A stretch of 64,000 bases of DNA from Minicystis rosea (GTDB taxonomy: Bacteria; Myxococcota_A; Polyangia; Polyangiales; Polyangiaceae): NCBI GenBank assembly GCA_001931535.1, contig CP016211.1, positions 4,943,573 to 5,007,572 of the forward strand, given 5' to 3'. Within the stretch, counting starts at the first letter, position 1. Every line of letters begins with the position of its first letter. Both the position numbers and the translations under genes were made by a program. Below, piece by piece: positions 16,922-25,776 of this stretch. The notes under the pieces were generated by a model. The model made no database searches. It saw only the letters and a list, made by a program, of their open reading frames with translations, and was not told the DNA's origin.

Positions 16922-18421
16922 ATGGAGTCATGGCACGAAGAGCTCGCTCGGCGGATGTCGGCCCCTCAACGCCACCGGCTCCTGCAGGGGTATCCCATGC
17001 TGCCGTTGATGCGCCCGGCGGCGGAGCACGACCGCCACGAGCACCGCCGCGCCGACGGCGAGCTGTACACGACGAGCCTTCGCGAGGTGCCCCCGCGCGA
17101 GAAACAAGGCCCTTGGATGGAGCTCGATCCCTCGCGGCCCCTCATCGTCGGCGTGCTCCCGCACACGCAATGCAATCCGCAGGTCGAGGGCTGCGGGTTC
17201 TGCACGTTTCCGCACGATCCGTACGACAAAGGCCTGCTTCGTAGCACCGCTCATGTCGTGTCGAGCCATGTCGAATCGTTCTTCGAGGAGCATCCCGAGA
17301 TGGCCAAGCGGCGTGTCGACGCCGTCTATTTCGGCGGCGCGACAGCCAATCTCACCCCGAAGGCCGAGCTCCGCGACATCGGCGAGACGCTCGCGCGCAA
17401 CCTCGACATTTCCGGCGCCGAGGTGACGTTGGAGGGCATTCCCACGCTCTTTCGCTCGCTCCTGCCGAGCACCTTCGAAGTGCTCCTCGACATGCCCGTT
17501 CGCCACCGACGAATCAGCATGGGTGTGCAGACGTTCGACGAGGCGATGCTCGACCGAATGGGACGTTCGCGCTTCGGCAAGCGGCGCGACGTCGAGCACG
17601 TCGTCGCGAAAGCACATCGAAACGGAGTCACGGTGTCGGGTGATTTCCTCATCAACCTCCCCTCCGAGACCAGGGCGCAGATGTTGGCCGACGCAGACGA
17701 GGCTGCTTCGCTCGGGTTCGATCAGATCTGCATCTATCACCTCGTGCTCGCGGAAGGCCAAGGCACCCCATGGGCGGAGGATCCGGCCATACGCGCCGCG
17801 CTGCCCTCCACCGACGCAGCCTGCGATCATTGGCTCGCCGTGCGCGAGGCGCTGCTCGCACGTGGATACGTGCAGACGACGCTGACCAATTTCGAGCGCG
17901 CCGACGTCCACGCGAGCGATCGCCGCTTCGTCTACGAGGAGCACAGCTTCACGCCGGAGCGCTACGACGCCTTGGGCTTCGGCCCTCTTTCCATCTCCAC
18001 CTTCACGAACCTCGCCCAGCGGCGCGCCGTGAAGCTGGCGCGCTCCAAGTCGCTGCAACAGATCTTGTGGGGCGCGAACGATCTCTTCTTCGCCTATGAC
18101 GAGGAAGATCTGCGCTTGCTCTTTCTGACCCGTACGCTGGTGCGCCTGCACGTTTCGCACGCCACTTATCGTGCCCTCTTCGGCGCCAATCTCACCGACC
18201 ACTTCGAGGCAGCCATCGAAGCCGTCCTCGCGGCAGGGCTCGCGACGCTGGATGCGGACGCGCTGCGATTGACACCGCGCGGGATGTTCTATGCAGACTC
18301 CGTCGCCGGGCTCTTCGCCTGGCCTCGCGTGGAATCGTTGCGCGCAGGCGGCGCCGGGCGGCACACGCGTGACCTCCTGAAAGGCCCATTGCAGCTCAGG
18401 TTTCACGACGCCATGGGGTGA
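16922..18421 (+). CDS. HemN-like radical SAM protein with CX6CX2C cluster motif
   Basis: 499 residues from ATG 16922. The radical SAM core follows the HemN / coproporphyrinogen-III-oxidase-like order: cluster loop HTQCNPQVEGCGFCTF (Cys84, Cys91, Cys94), VYFGGATANLTP (the GGGTP-type motif), RRISMGVQTFDEAML and GVTVSGDFLINLPSET, then the C-terminal HemN-like domain with LGFGPLSISTF and a winged-helix-like tail. The cysteine spacing differs from the usual CX3CX2C. It may be an alternative heme-pathway or heme-handling enzyme, or a methyltransferase-like relative. No heme genes are nearby, so a role in heme synthesis is not assumed. Confidence 0.8.
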   Translation: MESWHEELARRMSAPQRHRLLQGYPMLPLMRPAAEHDRHEHRRADGELYTTSLREVPPREKQGPWMELDPSRPLIVGVLPHTQCNPQVEGCGFCTFPHDPYDKGLLRSTAHVVSSHVESFFEEHPEMAKRRVDAVYFGGATANLTPKAELRDIGETLARNLDISGAEVTLEGIPTLFRSLLPSTFEVLLDMPVRHRRISMGVQTFDEAMLDRMGRSRFGKRRDVEHVVAKAHRNGVTVSGDFLINLPSETRAQMLADADEAASLGFDQICIYHLVLAEGQGTPWAEDPAIRAALPSTDAACDHWLAVREALLARGYVQTTLTNFERADVHASDRRFVYEEHSFTPERYDALGFGPLSISTFTNLAQRRAVKLARSKSLQQILWGANDLFFAYDEEDLRLLFLTRTLVRLHVSHATYRALFGANLTDHFEAAIEAVLAAGLATLDADALRLTPRGMFYADSVAGLFAWPRVESLRAGGAGRHTRDLLKGPLQLRFHDAMG

Positions 18422-18498
18422 GAGCCCGCCGCGTGCCCATCGACGAGCATCGATGAAACGGCTGCAACGAGACCGAGACTGCGTCGAAGGGGGAGACC

Positions 18499-19422
18499 GT
18501 GAGGCAGCGTGACGGAGGGAGCGAGCCGAGCGACGGCGAAAGACGGTTCCTCGTCAAAGAGTCACCGAACGGCGTCGCGCTCAGGATCTTGCTCGGGATG
18601 CTCGTCGGCGGAGCCTCCGCATGCTTCCTGCTCCGCGATCGGTTCGACGACGGGGTGTACCTCCTGCTCGTGGCCTTCCTCGCCGGGCTCGCCTGCTCCG
18701 CCCTGATTGCCTGGTTGTTTCCCCCACCCAAGGTTTGTGTCTTCGTCGGCGTGGACGGCGTGGCGCTCTGGGGACGCGTCATCCCCTATGCGAAAATCAA
18801 AGGCGTCCGGGAGGAATGGCGACATCGCGCCGCCGGCAACGACGGTGGGCAGAGTGCTTGGTCGGAGGCCGACATCTGGACGATCCATCTCGACTTGCAC
18901 GGCGGCAAGTCGCTCCGGGTCGAGTCGTTGGAATACGACCGGTCCAGCATCGATACCAGCGTACCAGAGCACCAGAACGAGCGCGGTGCCGCGCTCATTC
19001 AGGCCATCGAGGCAGGCCTCTCCGCGTGGCGAGAGGGACACCACGAGCCCTCACGGGAGGACCTCGTCGCTCGCGGCGCGCGAACGTTTCCTGAGTGGGT
19101 GTCCGCGCTGCGCCGGCTCGGCTCGGGCGCGACAGCCGCTTACCGCGGCCTCCCCGTCGACGTCGAAGGGCTGTCACGCATGCTCACCGAATCGCAGAGC
19201 AAGCCCTCGATGCGGGCCGCAGCCGCGATCGCGCTGGCCGCCGCGGGCGACGACACGGCGAGCAAGAAGCTCAGAATCGCGGCGACGGAGGTGGCCAATC
19301 CGCAATTGCGCATCGCCCTCGAGAGGGTCGCGGAGGATGCCAGCGACGACGCCGTCGCCGAAGCGCTCCAAACGCTCGAAGCGGAGGAGCGCGACGCGCG
19401 GACGTCGGCGCGTGCGCGATGA
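18499..19422 (+). CDS. Membrane protein with PH-like domain and HEAT-like C-terminus
   Basis: 307 residues from GTG 18499, with GGGGAG just upstream. Two close hydrophobic spans (ALRILLGMLVGGASACFLL and VYLLLVAFLAGLACSALIAW) form a hairpin in the first 75 residues. Next comes a beta-rich region (VCVFVGVDGVALWGRVIPY, KIKGVREEW, IWTIHLDLHGGKSLRVESL) with the look of a bacterial PH domain. The last 110 residues are helical and contain a HEAT-like pair (LTESQSKPSMRAAAAIALAA). Function unknown; a membrane-bound regulator is one option. Confidence 0.65.
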   Translation: MRQRDGGSEPSDGERRFLVKESPNGVALRILLGMLVGGASACFLLRDRFDDGVYLLLVAFLAGLACSALIAWLFPPPKVCVFVGVDGVALWGRVIPYAKIKGVREEWRHRAAGNDGGQSAWSEADIWTIHLDLHGGKSLRVESLEYDRSSIDTSVPEHQNERGAALIQAIEAGLSAWREGHHEPSREDLVARGARTFPEWVSALRRLGSGATAAYRGLPVDVEGLSRMLTESQSKPSMRAAAAIALAAAGDDTASKKLRIAATEVANPQLRIALERVAEDASDDAVAEALQTLEAEERDARTSARAR

Positions 19423-19552
19423 CTCATCGATGCTCGTTGGGGCGCCCAGCCGTTGGGGGCAACCACGAGAATGACAACCGCGATGTGAGATTGCGGTTGC
19501 AGCGGGGACGCCGGGCGACGAGAGAGGGCTCTCGTCACGAAAGGGAACACGC

Positions 19553-20797
19553 ATGCGCTTCGTTCGATGGATCCTGGCCGCCACGCCGCTCGCTCTCGTC
19601 GCTTGCTCGGGCGGCAGCGACACGACGACCAGCGCGGGTGGTGGCCCGACGAGCAGCACCGGCACCTCGACGGGCACCGACACGACGAGCTCCAGCGCGA
19701 CGGGCACCGGCGGCGGGGGCGTGGGGCCGACCGCGCTCGTCGCAGGCGACGATACGACCTGCGTCGTGACGAGCAAGAGCGCGGTGGCCTGTTGGGGACA
19801 GCTCGCCAATGGAACAATGGGCTCGAGCACACCGGCGCTGGTCTCGGGCCTCGTCGCCGCGCCCCCCAAGAGCGATGTCGCGCCGTTGTCTTTGGGCACC
19901 GCCACCGCGTGCGCGATCACGAGCACCGGGAGCGCCGTTTGCTGGGGCGAGGGATCGAAAGGGCAGCTCGGCAACGGCTCCACCACGGATGCGCCCGCGC
20001 CCGTTCCCGTGACGGACCTCGACGCGGGCGTCACGGCCATCGCCACCGGCGACGCGCACGCGTGCGCGGTCGTGAACGGTGCCGTCAAGTGCTGGGGACA
20101 GAACAACTATGGACAGCTCGGCGACGACCTGGCGGAGACCTCCTCGACGACACCCGTCCCGGTCCCGAGCCTCACCTCGGGTGTGGTCGCGGTGACGTCA
20201 GGCTTTTGGCACGCTTGCGCGCTCACCGACGCCGGCGGCCTCCGGTGTTGGGGTGCCAATGGCAACGGCGCGCTGGGCAACGACGGCATGAACAACAACG
20301 AGCCGGTGCCGGTCGCCGTCGAGGGCCTCTCCTCGGGCGTGCGCGCGGTCGTGGCGGGTGATTTCCACACCTGCGCGCTCACCACCGGCGGCGCGGTCAA
20401 GTGCTGGGGAAACAACGATCGTGGCCAAGTCGGCGACGGCACCACGAACACGGCCTACAGCCCCGTCGACGTGATCGGCCTCTCCTCGGGCGTCGTGGCC
20501 ATCACCGCAGGGACCAATCACACGTGCGCGGTCACCACCGGCGGTACGGTGAAGTGCTGGGGCCTCAACACCGAAGGTGCGTTGGGCAGCGGCCCGGCCA
20601 TGGATGCCATCGTCTCCACGCCGGTCGACGTGCCCTCTCTCTCCGACATCGTGACCATCGCCGCCGGCGCCGCACACACCTGCGGTGTCACCGCGGGCGG
20701 CGCGGTGAAATGCTGGGGCGCGAACGACGCCGGCCAGCTCGGCGACGGCACCAACAAGAGCTCGAGCACGCCGGTGACCGCCGGCCCCCTCCCCTGA
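19553..20797 (+). CDS. RCC1-repeat lipoprotein
   Basis: 414 residues. ATG 19553 has AAAGGGA upstream. The signal ends in lipobox ALVAC at about residue 20, followed by a Thr/Ser/Gly linker of about 40 residues. Six RCC1-type blades then repeat about every 50-55 residues: CWGEGSKGQLGNGS, CWGQNNYGQLGDD, CWGANGNGALGND, CWGNNDRGQVGDG, CWGLNTEGALGSG and CWGANDAGQLGDG, each with a preceding HxCA/HTCA strand. These should close into a beta-propeller displayed on the outer membrane or in the periplasm, as a binding scaffold. Cysteines recur once or twice per blade, so disulfides between strands are possible. Confidence 0.9.
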   Translation: MRFVRWILAATPLALVACSGGSDTTTSAGGGPTSSTGTSTGTDTTSSSATGTGGGGVGPTALVAGDDTTCVVTSKSAVACWGQLANGTMGSSTPALVSGLVAAPPKSDVAPLSLGTATACAITSTGSAVCWGEGSKGQLGNGSTTDAPAPVPVTDLDAGVTAIATGDAHACAVVNGAVKCWGQNNYGQLGDDLAETSSTTPVPVPSLTSGVVAVTSGFWHACALTDAGGLRCWGANGNGALGNDGMNNNEPVPVAVEGLSSGVRAVVAGDFHTCALTTGGAVKCWGNNDRGQVGDGTTNTAYSPVDVIGLSSGVVAITAGTNHTCAVTTGGTVKCWGLNTEGALGSGPAMDAIVSTPVDVPSLSDIVTIAAGAAHTCGVTAGGAVKCWGANDAGQLGDGTNKSSSTPVTAGPLP

Positions 20798-21177
20798 CGC
20801 CCGTCAAAGAGATCGCGTGTCGTGCCCATGGCACGATGACGGCCTGACATGAAGGCCACGATCCAATCATGACAGCCGGCGCTGACATCCTTTCGATGTT
20901 CGAGATCCGATGATCGGTGATCGCACACATCAGGAAAGCCCTTCAGCACCATGCGGATTGCAAGGGCGCCGTCACGCGGCGCCCCGGTGAATGCCGCCCT
21001 CGCGACACGCTCGTGCGCGGATCCACCGTCTTCGCGCATTGACGCACGAGCACACCACGCAAAGCATCATGAGCCCGCGGTCTCGACGCGATGCTTCCAA
21101 AGAGGAGGCTCACATCGAGCGTTTCATCGCTCTTCTCGGCTTCTCCCCTGCGCGAGAGCCGCGCTAGGCTCGGCGCG
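20798..21177 (+). other. Intergenic region without a gene; possible weak terminator
   Basis: Nothing coding is supported in these 380 bases. A 7-bp hairpin TCGTGCC-CAT-GGCACGA at 20820-20836, 23 bases after the RCC1 gene stop, may end its transcript; there is no T-run. Confidence 0.4.
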
Positions 21178-22095
21178 ATGAGCATCGCGCTCCACCCGTT
21201 CCCCCTCGACATCGCGCCGCTCGACCCGACGTCCGTCGCGCCGAGCCCAGAGGGGCTGGGCGAGCATCTCTTCGCCGAATGGTGCTCATCGATGTACGAC
21301 TTCGCTTGGCCGGAGAGCGCGGTCGAGGAGGGATTCTTCGGCTATTGCGCCTGGGTGCAGGACGGCCCTCATGCCGATGACGCATTCGAGGTCGACGCCC
21401 AGCGCGTGATACTGAATTTCCCATCGGAGCTCGCCGGCGGGGGTGGGTTGCTCGCGGCGGGTGACATCGTGCGGCATTGGTTCGAGATGTCGTTCGCGGA
21501 GGACCGGACCGTGCTCGACGAGGCCGCGGCTTCGCTCGGATATCGCATCGTCTCGCCGGCGCCGGGCCTGCGTTCGCTCTACGCGCGCGGCCCTTCGTCA
21601 CCGTGCGTGGTGCTGCGAGGCCGGATCCATTACACCTCGCGACGACACAGCGACGTTCGCGGAGAGCAGGATCAAGTGGTCTCCGCGCTGGGCGGCGGCG
21701 ACGACGATTGGCTCCGTATCGCCGAGCTCTCACCGAGTGAGCGGGCCCACGTCGCATGGGCGCAGCTCGTCGGACATTGCGAGTGCCATTGTTGCTATTA
21801 CCCCTGGCCGCCCGGCGTGGCGCCGCCGAACGAGCGCGATGAGCAGGCCCGGCGCGCCGACGGCATCGCGGCTGCGGAGCGCGCGTGGACGTTGATCGCG
21901 GGCGACGCCGCGCTCGCCACGCTCGCTGCGCGCGTCGCCTCCACCGCCCTCGACGCAACGGACGCCGCGTGGGTCGAGATCACGAAGCACGCCGACTTCC
22001 GCGCGCTGACATCACAGCTCGCCAACCGAGGCGCATCGCTCGACGCGGACGCCGTGGCAGCGCTCGCCATCCGACACGCCGCATCCTCGCGGTGA
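21178..22095 (+). CDS. Hypothetical protein
   Basis: 305 residues from ATG 21178. Soluble, with no signal peptide. Distinct segments are WCSSMYDFAWPESAVEEGFFG near the N-terminus, and a cysteine cluster HCECHCCYYPW near residue 200 (four Cys and two His within eleven residues) that could bind zinc. The C-terminal 80 residues are Ala-rich and helical. I do not recognise a family. The metal-site idea is inference from residue spacing only. Confidence 0.6.
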   Translation: MSIALHPFPLDIAPLDPTSVAPSPEGLGEHLFAEWCSSMYDFAWPESAVEEGFFGYCAWVQDGPHADDAFEVDAQRVILNFPSELAGGGGLLAAGDIVRHWFEMSFAEDRTVLDEAAASLGYRIVSPAPGLRSLYARGPSSPCVVLRGRIHYTSRRHSDVRGEQDQVVSALGGGDDDWLRIAELSPSERAHVAWAQLVGHCECHCCYYPWPPGVAPPNERDEQARRADGIAAAERAWTLIAGDAALATLAARVASTALDATDAAWVEITKHADFRALTSQLANRGASLDADAVAALAIRHAASSR

Positions 22096-22152
22096 AGGTG
22101 TCGATCGCGACACGATCGATCTCGACGGTGCCATCGACCCGCGAAGCTTGGG

Positions 22153-22184
22153 GCTTGCGGGTGCCGAGCGTTTCGGAGAGCATC
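22153..22184 (+). promoter_or_regulatory. Bipartite promoter-like motif, copy 2
   Basis: GCTTGCG (22153-22159), 12 bases, TTCGGAGAGCATC (22172-22184). Identical in both blocks and in spacing to the copy at 11708. It lies 120 bases ahead of the Spo0M-like gene. Confidence 0.5.
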
Positions 22185-22303
22185 GCTGAGGAGCGGGGGA
22201 TTGGGAGGGGCCCTGGGGGAGTGGGCGAGCGCATCGAGACGTGGGGTGGGGCCGCGAGCGCGGCCTGGGCACCGTGACGGGCAACGTTGCTTGGGAGGTG
22301 GGA

Positions 22304-22828
22304 ATGGTTTTCTGGGATTCCGTGAGAACGGCGGTGGATCGCGTCACCGGCTCGGCAGCCAACGTGACTTTGGCGATGGATCCGCACTTCGTGCTCCCTG
22401 GGCAGACAGTCGCTGTCCAAATCGGCATCAAGAACGGGCCTGCACCTCTGGACGTGCGCGCCGTATTGCTCGAAGTGGAGTCCCTCGAAGAGATCGAGCT
22501 GCCGCGGAGCGCGGATTTGGCCAACGTGGTCGCCGACGCCATCGCGGCGAGCTCGCGCGCTCCGCGACGCGCGGAGCACACCTCCGAGGTCGCCCGGCAC
22601 AACGAAACGACGTTCGAGTCCAAGGTCACCGTCGCCCCCGCCATGGTCTTATCGCCGGGCGAAGAGCGAAACTTCAAAGGCACCTTCCGATTGCCAACCA
22701 CCGTACAGCCGACCTACCAAGGCAAGTTCGCCAAGCATGCATGGCGGCTCCGCGCACGCCTCGACGTGCTGGGCACGGATCCAGGCACCGGATGGCTCTC
22801 GTTCCGCGTCGGGCGCCCGACGGATTGA
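22304..22828 (+). CDS. Spo0M/arrestin-like beta-sandwich protein
   Basis: 174 residues from ATG 22304, with GGGAGG at 22293-22298. The sequence begins MVFWDSVRTAVDRVTGSAAN, then VTLAMDPHFVLPGQTVAVQI and IGIKNGPAPLDVRAVLLEVE. This is the strand order of the arrestin-like N-domain found in SpoOM (sporulation-control) proteins, including the P-G-x-x-V turn. A second sandwich half follows to a final GWLSFRVGRP strand. About 60 residues shorter than typical Spo0M. In Bacillus, Spo0M affects sporulation and cell shape; in a fruiting myxobacterium a developmental or stress role is a plausible guess, no more. Confidence 0.65.
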   Translation: MVFWDSVRTAVDRVTGSAANVTLAMDPHFVLPGQTVAVQIGIKNGPAPLDVRAVLLEVESLEEIELPRSADLANVVADAIAASSRAPRRAEHTSEVARHNETTFESKVTVAPAMVLSPGEERNFKGTFRLPTTVQPTYQGKFAKHAWRLRARLDVLGTDPGTGWLSFRVGRPTD

Positions 22829-22889
22829 AGAGGGCGGCACCGCGCCCGCTCCCAACATGCCAGCAAACGGGCATGAGGGTCAGGTCCCT

Positions 22890-23132
22890 ATGCCGGCACG
22901 TCGGCATAACCCGGAACAGTGGTTCAGTAGCGAAGATGTTTGGCCAACAGCTAAGTTCATCGGCGTGCAGATCAACCCTTATGTCGTGCTGACGATTCAG
23001 TTCTTCCGGACGCAGCTGCGCGCGGCCAGAGCCGCGGGCGATGCGGCGCAGGCGGAAACCTTCGCGGCAGCGCTCCGGTCGCTGCAGGAGGAAACCAATC
23101 TCCACGTCGATTCGACGAGCCGGGCCTCATGA
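22890..23132 (+). CDS. Small hypothetical protein
   Basis: 80 residues if it starts at ATG 22890 (91 if at ATG 22857). The sequence HNPEQWFSSEDVWPTAKFIG, then NPYVVLTIQFFRTQLRAARA and a helical tail, looks like a real small protein rather than a shadow: it has normal hydrophobic/charged alternation and no excess of Arg. A GAGGG site is upstream of 22890. The start itself sits in a short inverted repeat ATGCCG-N6-CGGCAT. Family and role unknown. Confidence 0.5.
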   Translation: MPARRHNPEQWFSSEDVWPTAKFIGVQINPYVVLTIQFFRTQLRAARAAGDAAQAETFAAALRSLQEETNLHVDSTSRAS

Positions 23133-23286
23133 TTCGAGACGGACGGTAGGACGCCAATCCCAGCGCCAACGATTGTTCGAGCAGCGCATCGCGGCCAGCG
23201 CATGCTCCGCGCGGCGACATGGGGAGTCGACCGTACCGCCCGGGTCGAAGCGCCCGAGATCGCGCGACCGTGATATCGTGCCGAGC

Positions 23287-23593
23287 ATGCGAATCGGCGT
23301 GCTCCTCTTCGTCTTGGCCGGCGCCGGGCTCTGCTCCTGCGACAATGCGGAGCAAGAAACGACTCCGGGGTATCGTGACGACAACGTTGGGGCTCAGGGA
23401 GAGTGCCCCGCACGCCTCGTGCGAGCCAGGCACGTTCGATCGAGGGAACTTCACGGGCACGACCGACTGCGGTTGCGGAACATGGCACTGCGTGTGCGGC
23501 TCCGACAAATCCTGGCACGCGTGCTGTTGTCCCGAGACGTTCTCGCAGGATCCCGCCTGCTTGGAATACGAGGCATCGGAGCAAGGCAAATGA
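23287..23593 (+). pseudogene. Cys-rich small lipoprotein with a one-base frameshift at the C-run 23406-23409
   Basis: ATG 23287 opens a signal and lipobox (RIGVLLFVLAGAGLCSC), and reads EQETTPGYRDDNVGAQGEC. From there the sense continues one frame over: PHASCEPGTFDRGNFTG, DCGCGTWHCVCGSDKSWHAC and CCPETFSQDPACLEYE to the TGA at 23591-23593. Removing one C from the CCCC run at 23406-23409 gives a seamless GECPHASCEPGTF. The mature domain has ten cysteines in about 55 residues and is likely disulfide-knotted. The stop overlaps the start of the next gene (ATGA), so the two are a translational pair. A natural mutation or a homopolymer read error would both fit. Confidence 0.65.
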
Positions 23594-24219
23594 GCGAGGT
23601 GCACTCGGGTGATGCGGCCTGGCTCGTCGTGGCCGTCCTTTCGTCGCTCCTCGCGGCAGTCCTCATGGTCGTCGTAGCGCGCCGCCGTCGCGAGCCGGAG
23701 ACACGCCACCACGCGGCGCGGGCCAAAGCCCATCGCATCGCCGACGCCCTGGGCAAAGCTTGGGGCGTCGAGCCGCGGCGCTCCGAGGACCTCGACACGC
23801 TCGGTCAATGGGAGATCGAGGGTCATGAGGATCCGCTCTCGTTCCGGGCTCGTGTCGTCATCACGCGCACCGACGATTGTCGCGTCGACGTCTCGATCGC
23901 ACCCGTCGTGTGGCTGCCGCCGGGCGTGATGCTGCGCCCGCCGAAGATGGGGAATCCGGCGGACCACGACGACTACGAAGCGCCGACCATCAAGAGTGCT
24001 TCCCGCGGGTGGGTCGTCGAGCCCGAAGGCGCGCAATCGACGTTGCCATCCGCCGCGCTCGACGCGCTCACACAAGGCCCGCTCGGCGCCACGCTCCATC
24101 GGACCGAAGGCGATGTGACCAACCTCGTTTTCTGGGCCGAAGGCGACGTCGTCGAGACGTTGCGCGCTTCGCTCGCCGGCCTTGGTGCGCTCTCGGCTCC
24201 GACGGACGACCGAGCGTGA
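23590..24219 (+). CDS. Single-span membrane protein, unknown
   Basis: 209 residues from ATG 23590, overlapping the stop of the small lipoprotein gene. A short N-terminus is followed by one membrane span (AWLVVAVLSSLLAAVLMVVV), an Arg-rich stop-transfer (ARRRREPETRHH), and a cytoplasmic domain of about 165 residues. The domain alternates strands and helices (FRARVVITRTDDCRVDVSIA, VVWLPPGVMLRPP, GDVTNLVFWAEGDVVETL). No family recognised. Coupling to an exported Cys-rich lipoprotein suggests a shared envelope role. Confidence 0.6.
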   Translation: MSEVHSGDAAWLVVAVLSSLLAAVLMVVVARRRREPETRHHAARAKAHRIADALGKAWGVEPRRSEDLDTLGQWEIEGHEDPLSFRARVVITRTDDCRVDVSIAPVVWLPPGVMLRPPKMGNPADHDDYEAPTIKSASRGWVVEPEGAQSTLPSAALDALTQGPLGATLHRTEGDVTNLVFWAEGDVVETLRASLAGLGALSAPTDDRA

Positions 24220-24293
24220 GCTCGGACGTTCGAGCATTCGCGATTCTCCGGCCCGCAGTCACGTTGTAGGCTATCGCGGTGGACGTCTCCGGC

Positions 24294-25073
24294 ATGCTCC
24301 GTTTGCGCTCACCGCTCCTGCTGTCGCTCGCGGCCTCGGCCGCGGTGCTCGGCGCGTGCAGCAAAGGACCTGACGGCCCGGGCGTCGACGGCGACACGAC
24401 GGGGACGACCTCGTCGAGCACCGGCGTGACCGGCGGCGCCGCGTCCACGTCATCGAGCACCGGCGGGGCCGGTGGCGCCGTCACCACATCGAGCACGGGC
24501 GGCGCGCCTCCCGAGTGCGCGGGCGCCGCGATGGTGACCGCGAGCGACGGCAGCGACTCGGGCTTCGCCAGGTGCCCCGACGGCAGCATCCATCGCAATT
24601 ACCCAGTGACGTGCGATGCGGGCCTCGGTGTCGAGGCCTGCGACGGCACGGAGAAGTCCACGGCATGCACGACGGACGCCGAGTGCGTCGCCCACCCGCA
24701 TGGGCGCTGCGGGCGCAACCGTCGCATCGATTTCAGCGGCGTCATCATCGCATGCGAGTGTGTCTATCCATGCGAAACGGATGACGAGTGCGGCGCAGGC
24801 CAAGTCTGCGTGTGCGCCGGCGTGGTGCCGGCCGATCACCATCACTCTCTCTGCGCCCCGACGACCTGCAAGACTGGCCAAGATTGTGCGAGCGGTGTCT
24901 GTGGGCTGTCGTCGCTCCGCTTGCACGCCAATCAATGCTTCGCCGACATCGAGCTCGCGTGCCATGCACCGACCGACATTTGCCAATCCAACACCGACTG
25001 CGCGGATCCTTCGACGGAATGCCTTCTCGCCCTCGGCCCGGTGTGGGGCTGCTACGGCCCACAGTGTCCGTGA
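24294..25073 (+). CDS. Cys-rich lipoprotein with TGFxxCxxGxxHR-type module
   Basis: 259 residues. ATG 24294 is preferred (a GTG at 24279 is in frame). Signal SPLLLSLAASAAVLGAC carries the lipobox. A Thr/Ser/Gly linker of about 45 residues follows, then SDSGFARCPDGSIHRNYPV, the same module seen in the broken gene at 2845. Next are several C-x(4-6)-C blocks: CTTDAECVAHPHGRCGRN, CECVYPCETDDECGAGQVC, CKTGQDCASGVC and CQSNTDCADPSTEC. These resemble the C-xxDxDC disulfide repeats of myxobacterial surface proteins. A secreted, disulfide-stiffened surface protein is the likely reading. Confidence 0.8.
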   Translation: MLRLRSPLLLSLAASAAVLGACSKGPDGPGVDGDTTGTTSSSTGVTGGAASTSSSTGGAGGAVTTSSTGGAPPECAGAAMVTASDGSDSGFARCPDGSIHRNYPVTCDAGLGVEACDGTEKSTACTTDAECVAHPHGRCGRNRRIDFSGVIIACECVYPCETDDECGAGQVCVCAGVVPADHHHSLCAPTTCKTGQDCASGVCGLSSLRLHANQCFADIELACHAPTDICQSNTDCADPSTECLLALGPVWGCYGPQCP

Positions 25074-25231
25074 GCCGCGGTCGCGGAGCGCTCTTCCTCT
25101 CATGATCACCCCATGCATGTTGGTGATCACGGGAGGACCCGGCCCGGTCGCGCCGACGCGAAGCTCATCGCCTCCCGGTGCCTGATGCCGACACCGCGCA
25201 TGGCGCGTGCTACGGTGGGTCGCAAGCAAAC

Positions 25232-25681
25232 ATGAAGCGGATCAACACCCGTTCTCACGACACGGTGCCAGCCCGCGTGGCCAAGCTGTCGCTCGGCAGC
25301 CTCGCGTTGATCGCGTTGGGGTGCGCCGTCCACCCCCATGAGCCCGGCGCGACACACCCCGCGTCGGTCCGTCACATCCTGGGCTTGTTGCCGACGATCC
25401 CCTCGGGCGCGGGGCCGGATCAGGTCCACCGCTTCCTGGGCATCGCGCCGGACCGCGCTCCCGACGGCGGCGGTGTCGAATCAGGCGAGATGACCGAGGT
25501 CTTCAACCTGGCGCCGGGCTATCGCCTGGAGCTCTCCTTTGCTCCGGCTCCCGAGGCGAATCCGGCGCGCGTCCGGTTTTCGGCGGGGAGCATCTCGGCG
25601 CAGCGCAAGCCCGGCTTCGCTCCCGACGAGTGGCACACGCTCTATCCGTACCGACAGGGTGATCGCTTGGTCCGACAATGA
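25232..25681 (+). CDS. Small lipoprotein, unknown
   Basis: 149 residues from ATG 25232. After a 25-residue basic N-terminus comes a hydrophobic stretch and a lipobox (SLGSLALIALGC). The mature part, about 110 residues, contains GPDQVHRFLGIAPDRAP and YRLELSFAPAPEANPARVRF and ends YPYRQGDRLVRQ. It may be a periplasmic beta-sandwich. I do not recognise the family. Confidence 0.6.
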   Translation: MKRINTRSHDTVPARVAKLSLGSLALIALGCAVHPHEPGATHPASVRHILGLLPTIPSGAGPDQVHRFLGIAPDRAPDGGGVESGEMTEVFNLAPGYRLELSFAPAPEANPARVRFSAGSISAQRKPGFAPDEWHTLYPYRQGDRLVRQ

Positions 25682-25776
25682 TCCCACCGGCGAACCTCGC
25701 CGATCCTCGGGGCGCCTGCGTTCTCGTCGCCGCATGAGCGCTCTCGATATCTCGAAGGCCGGTCGCGGGAAATGAC

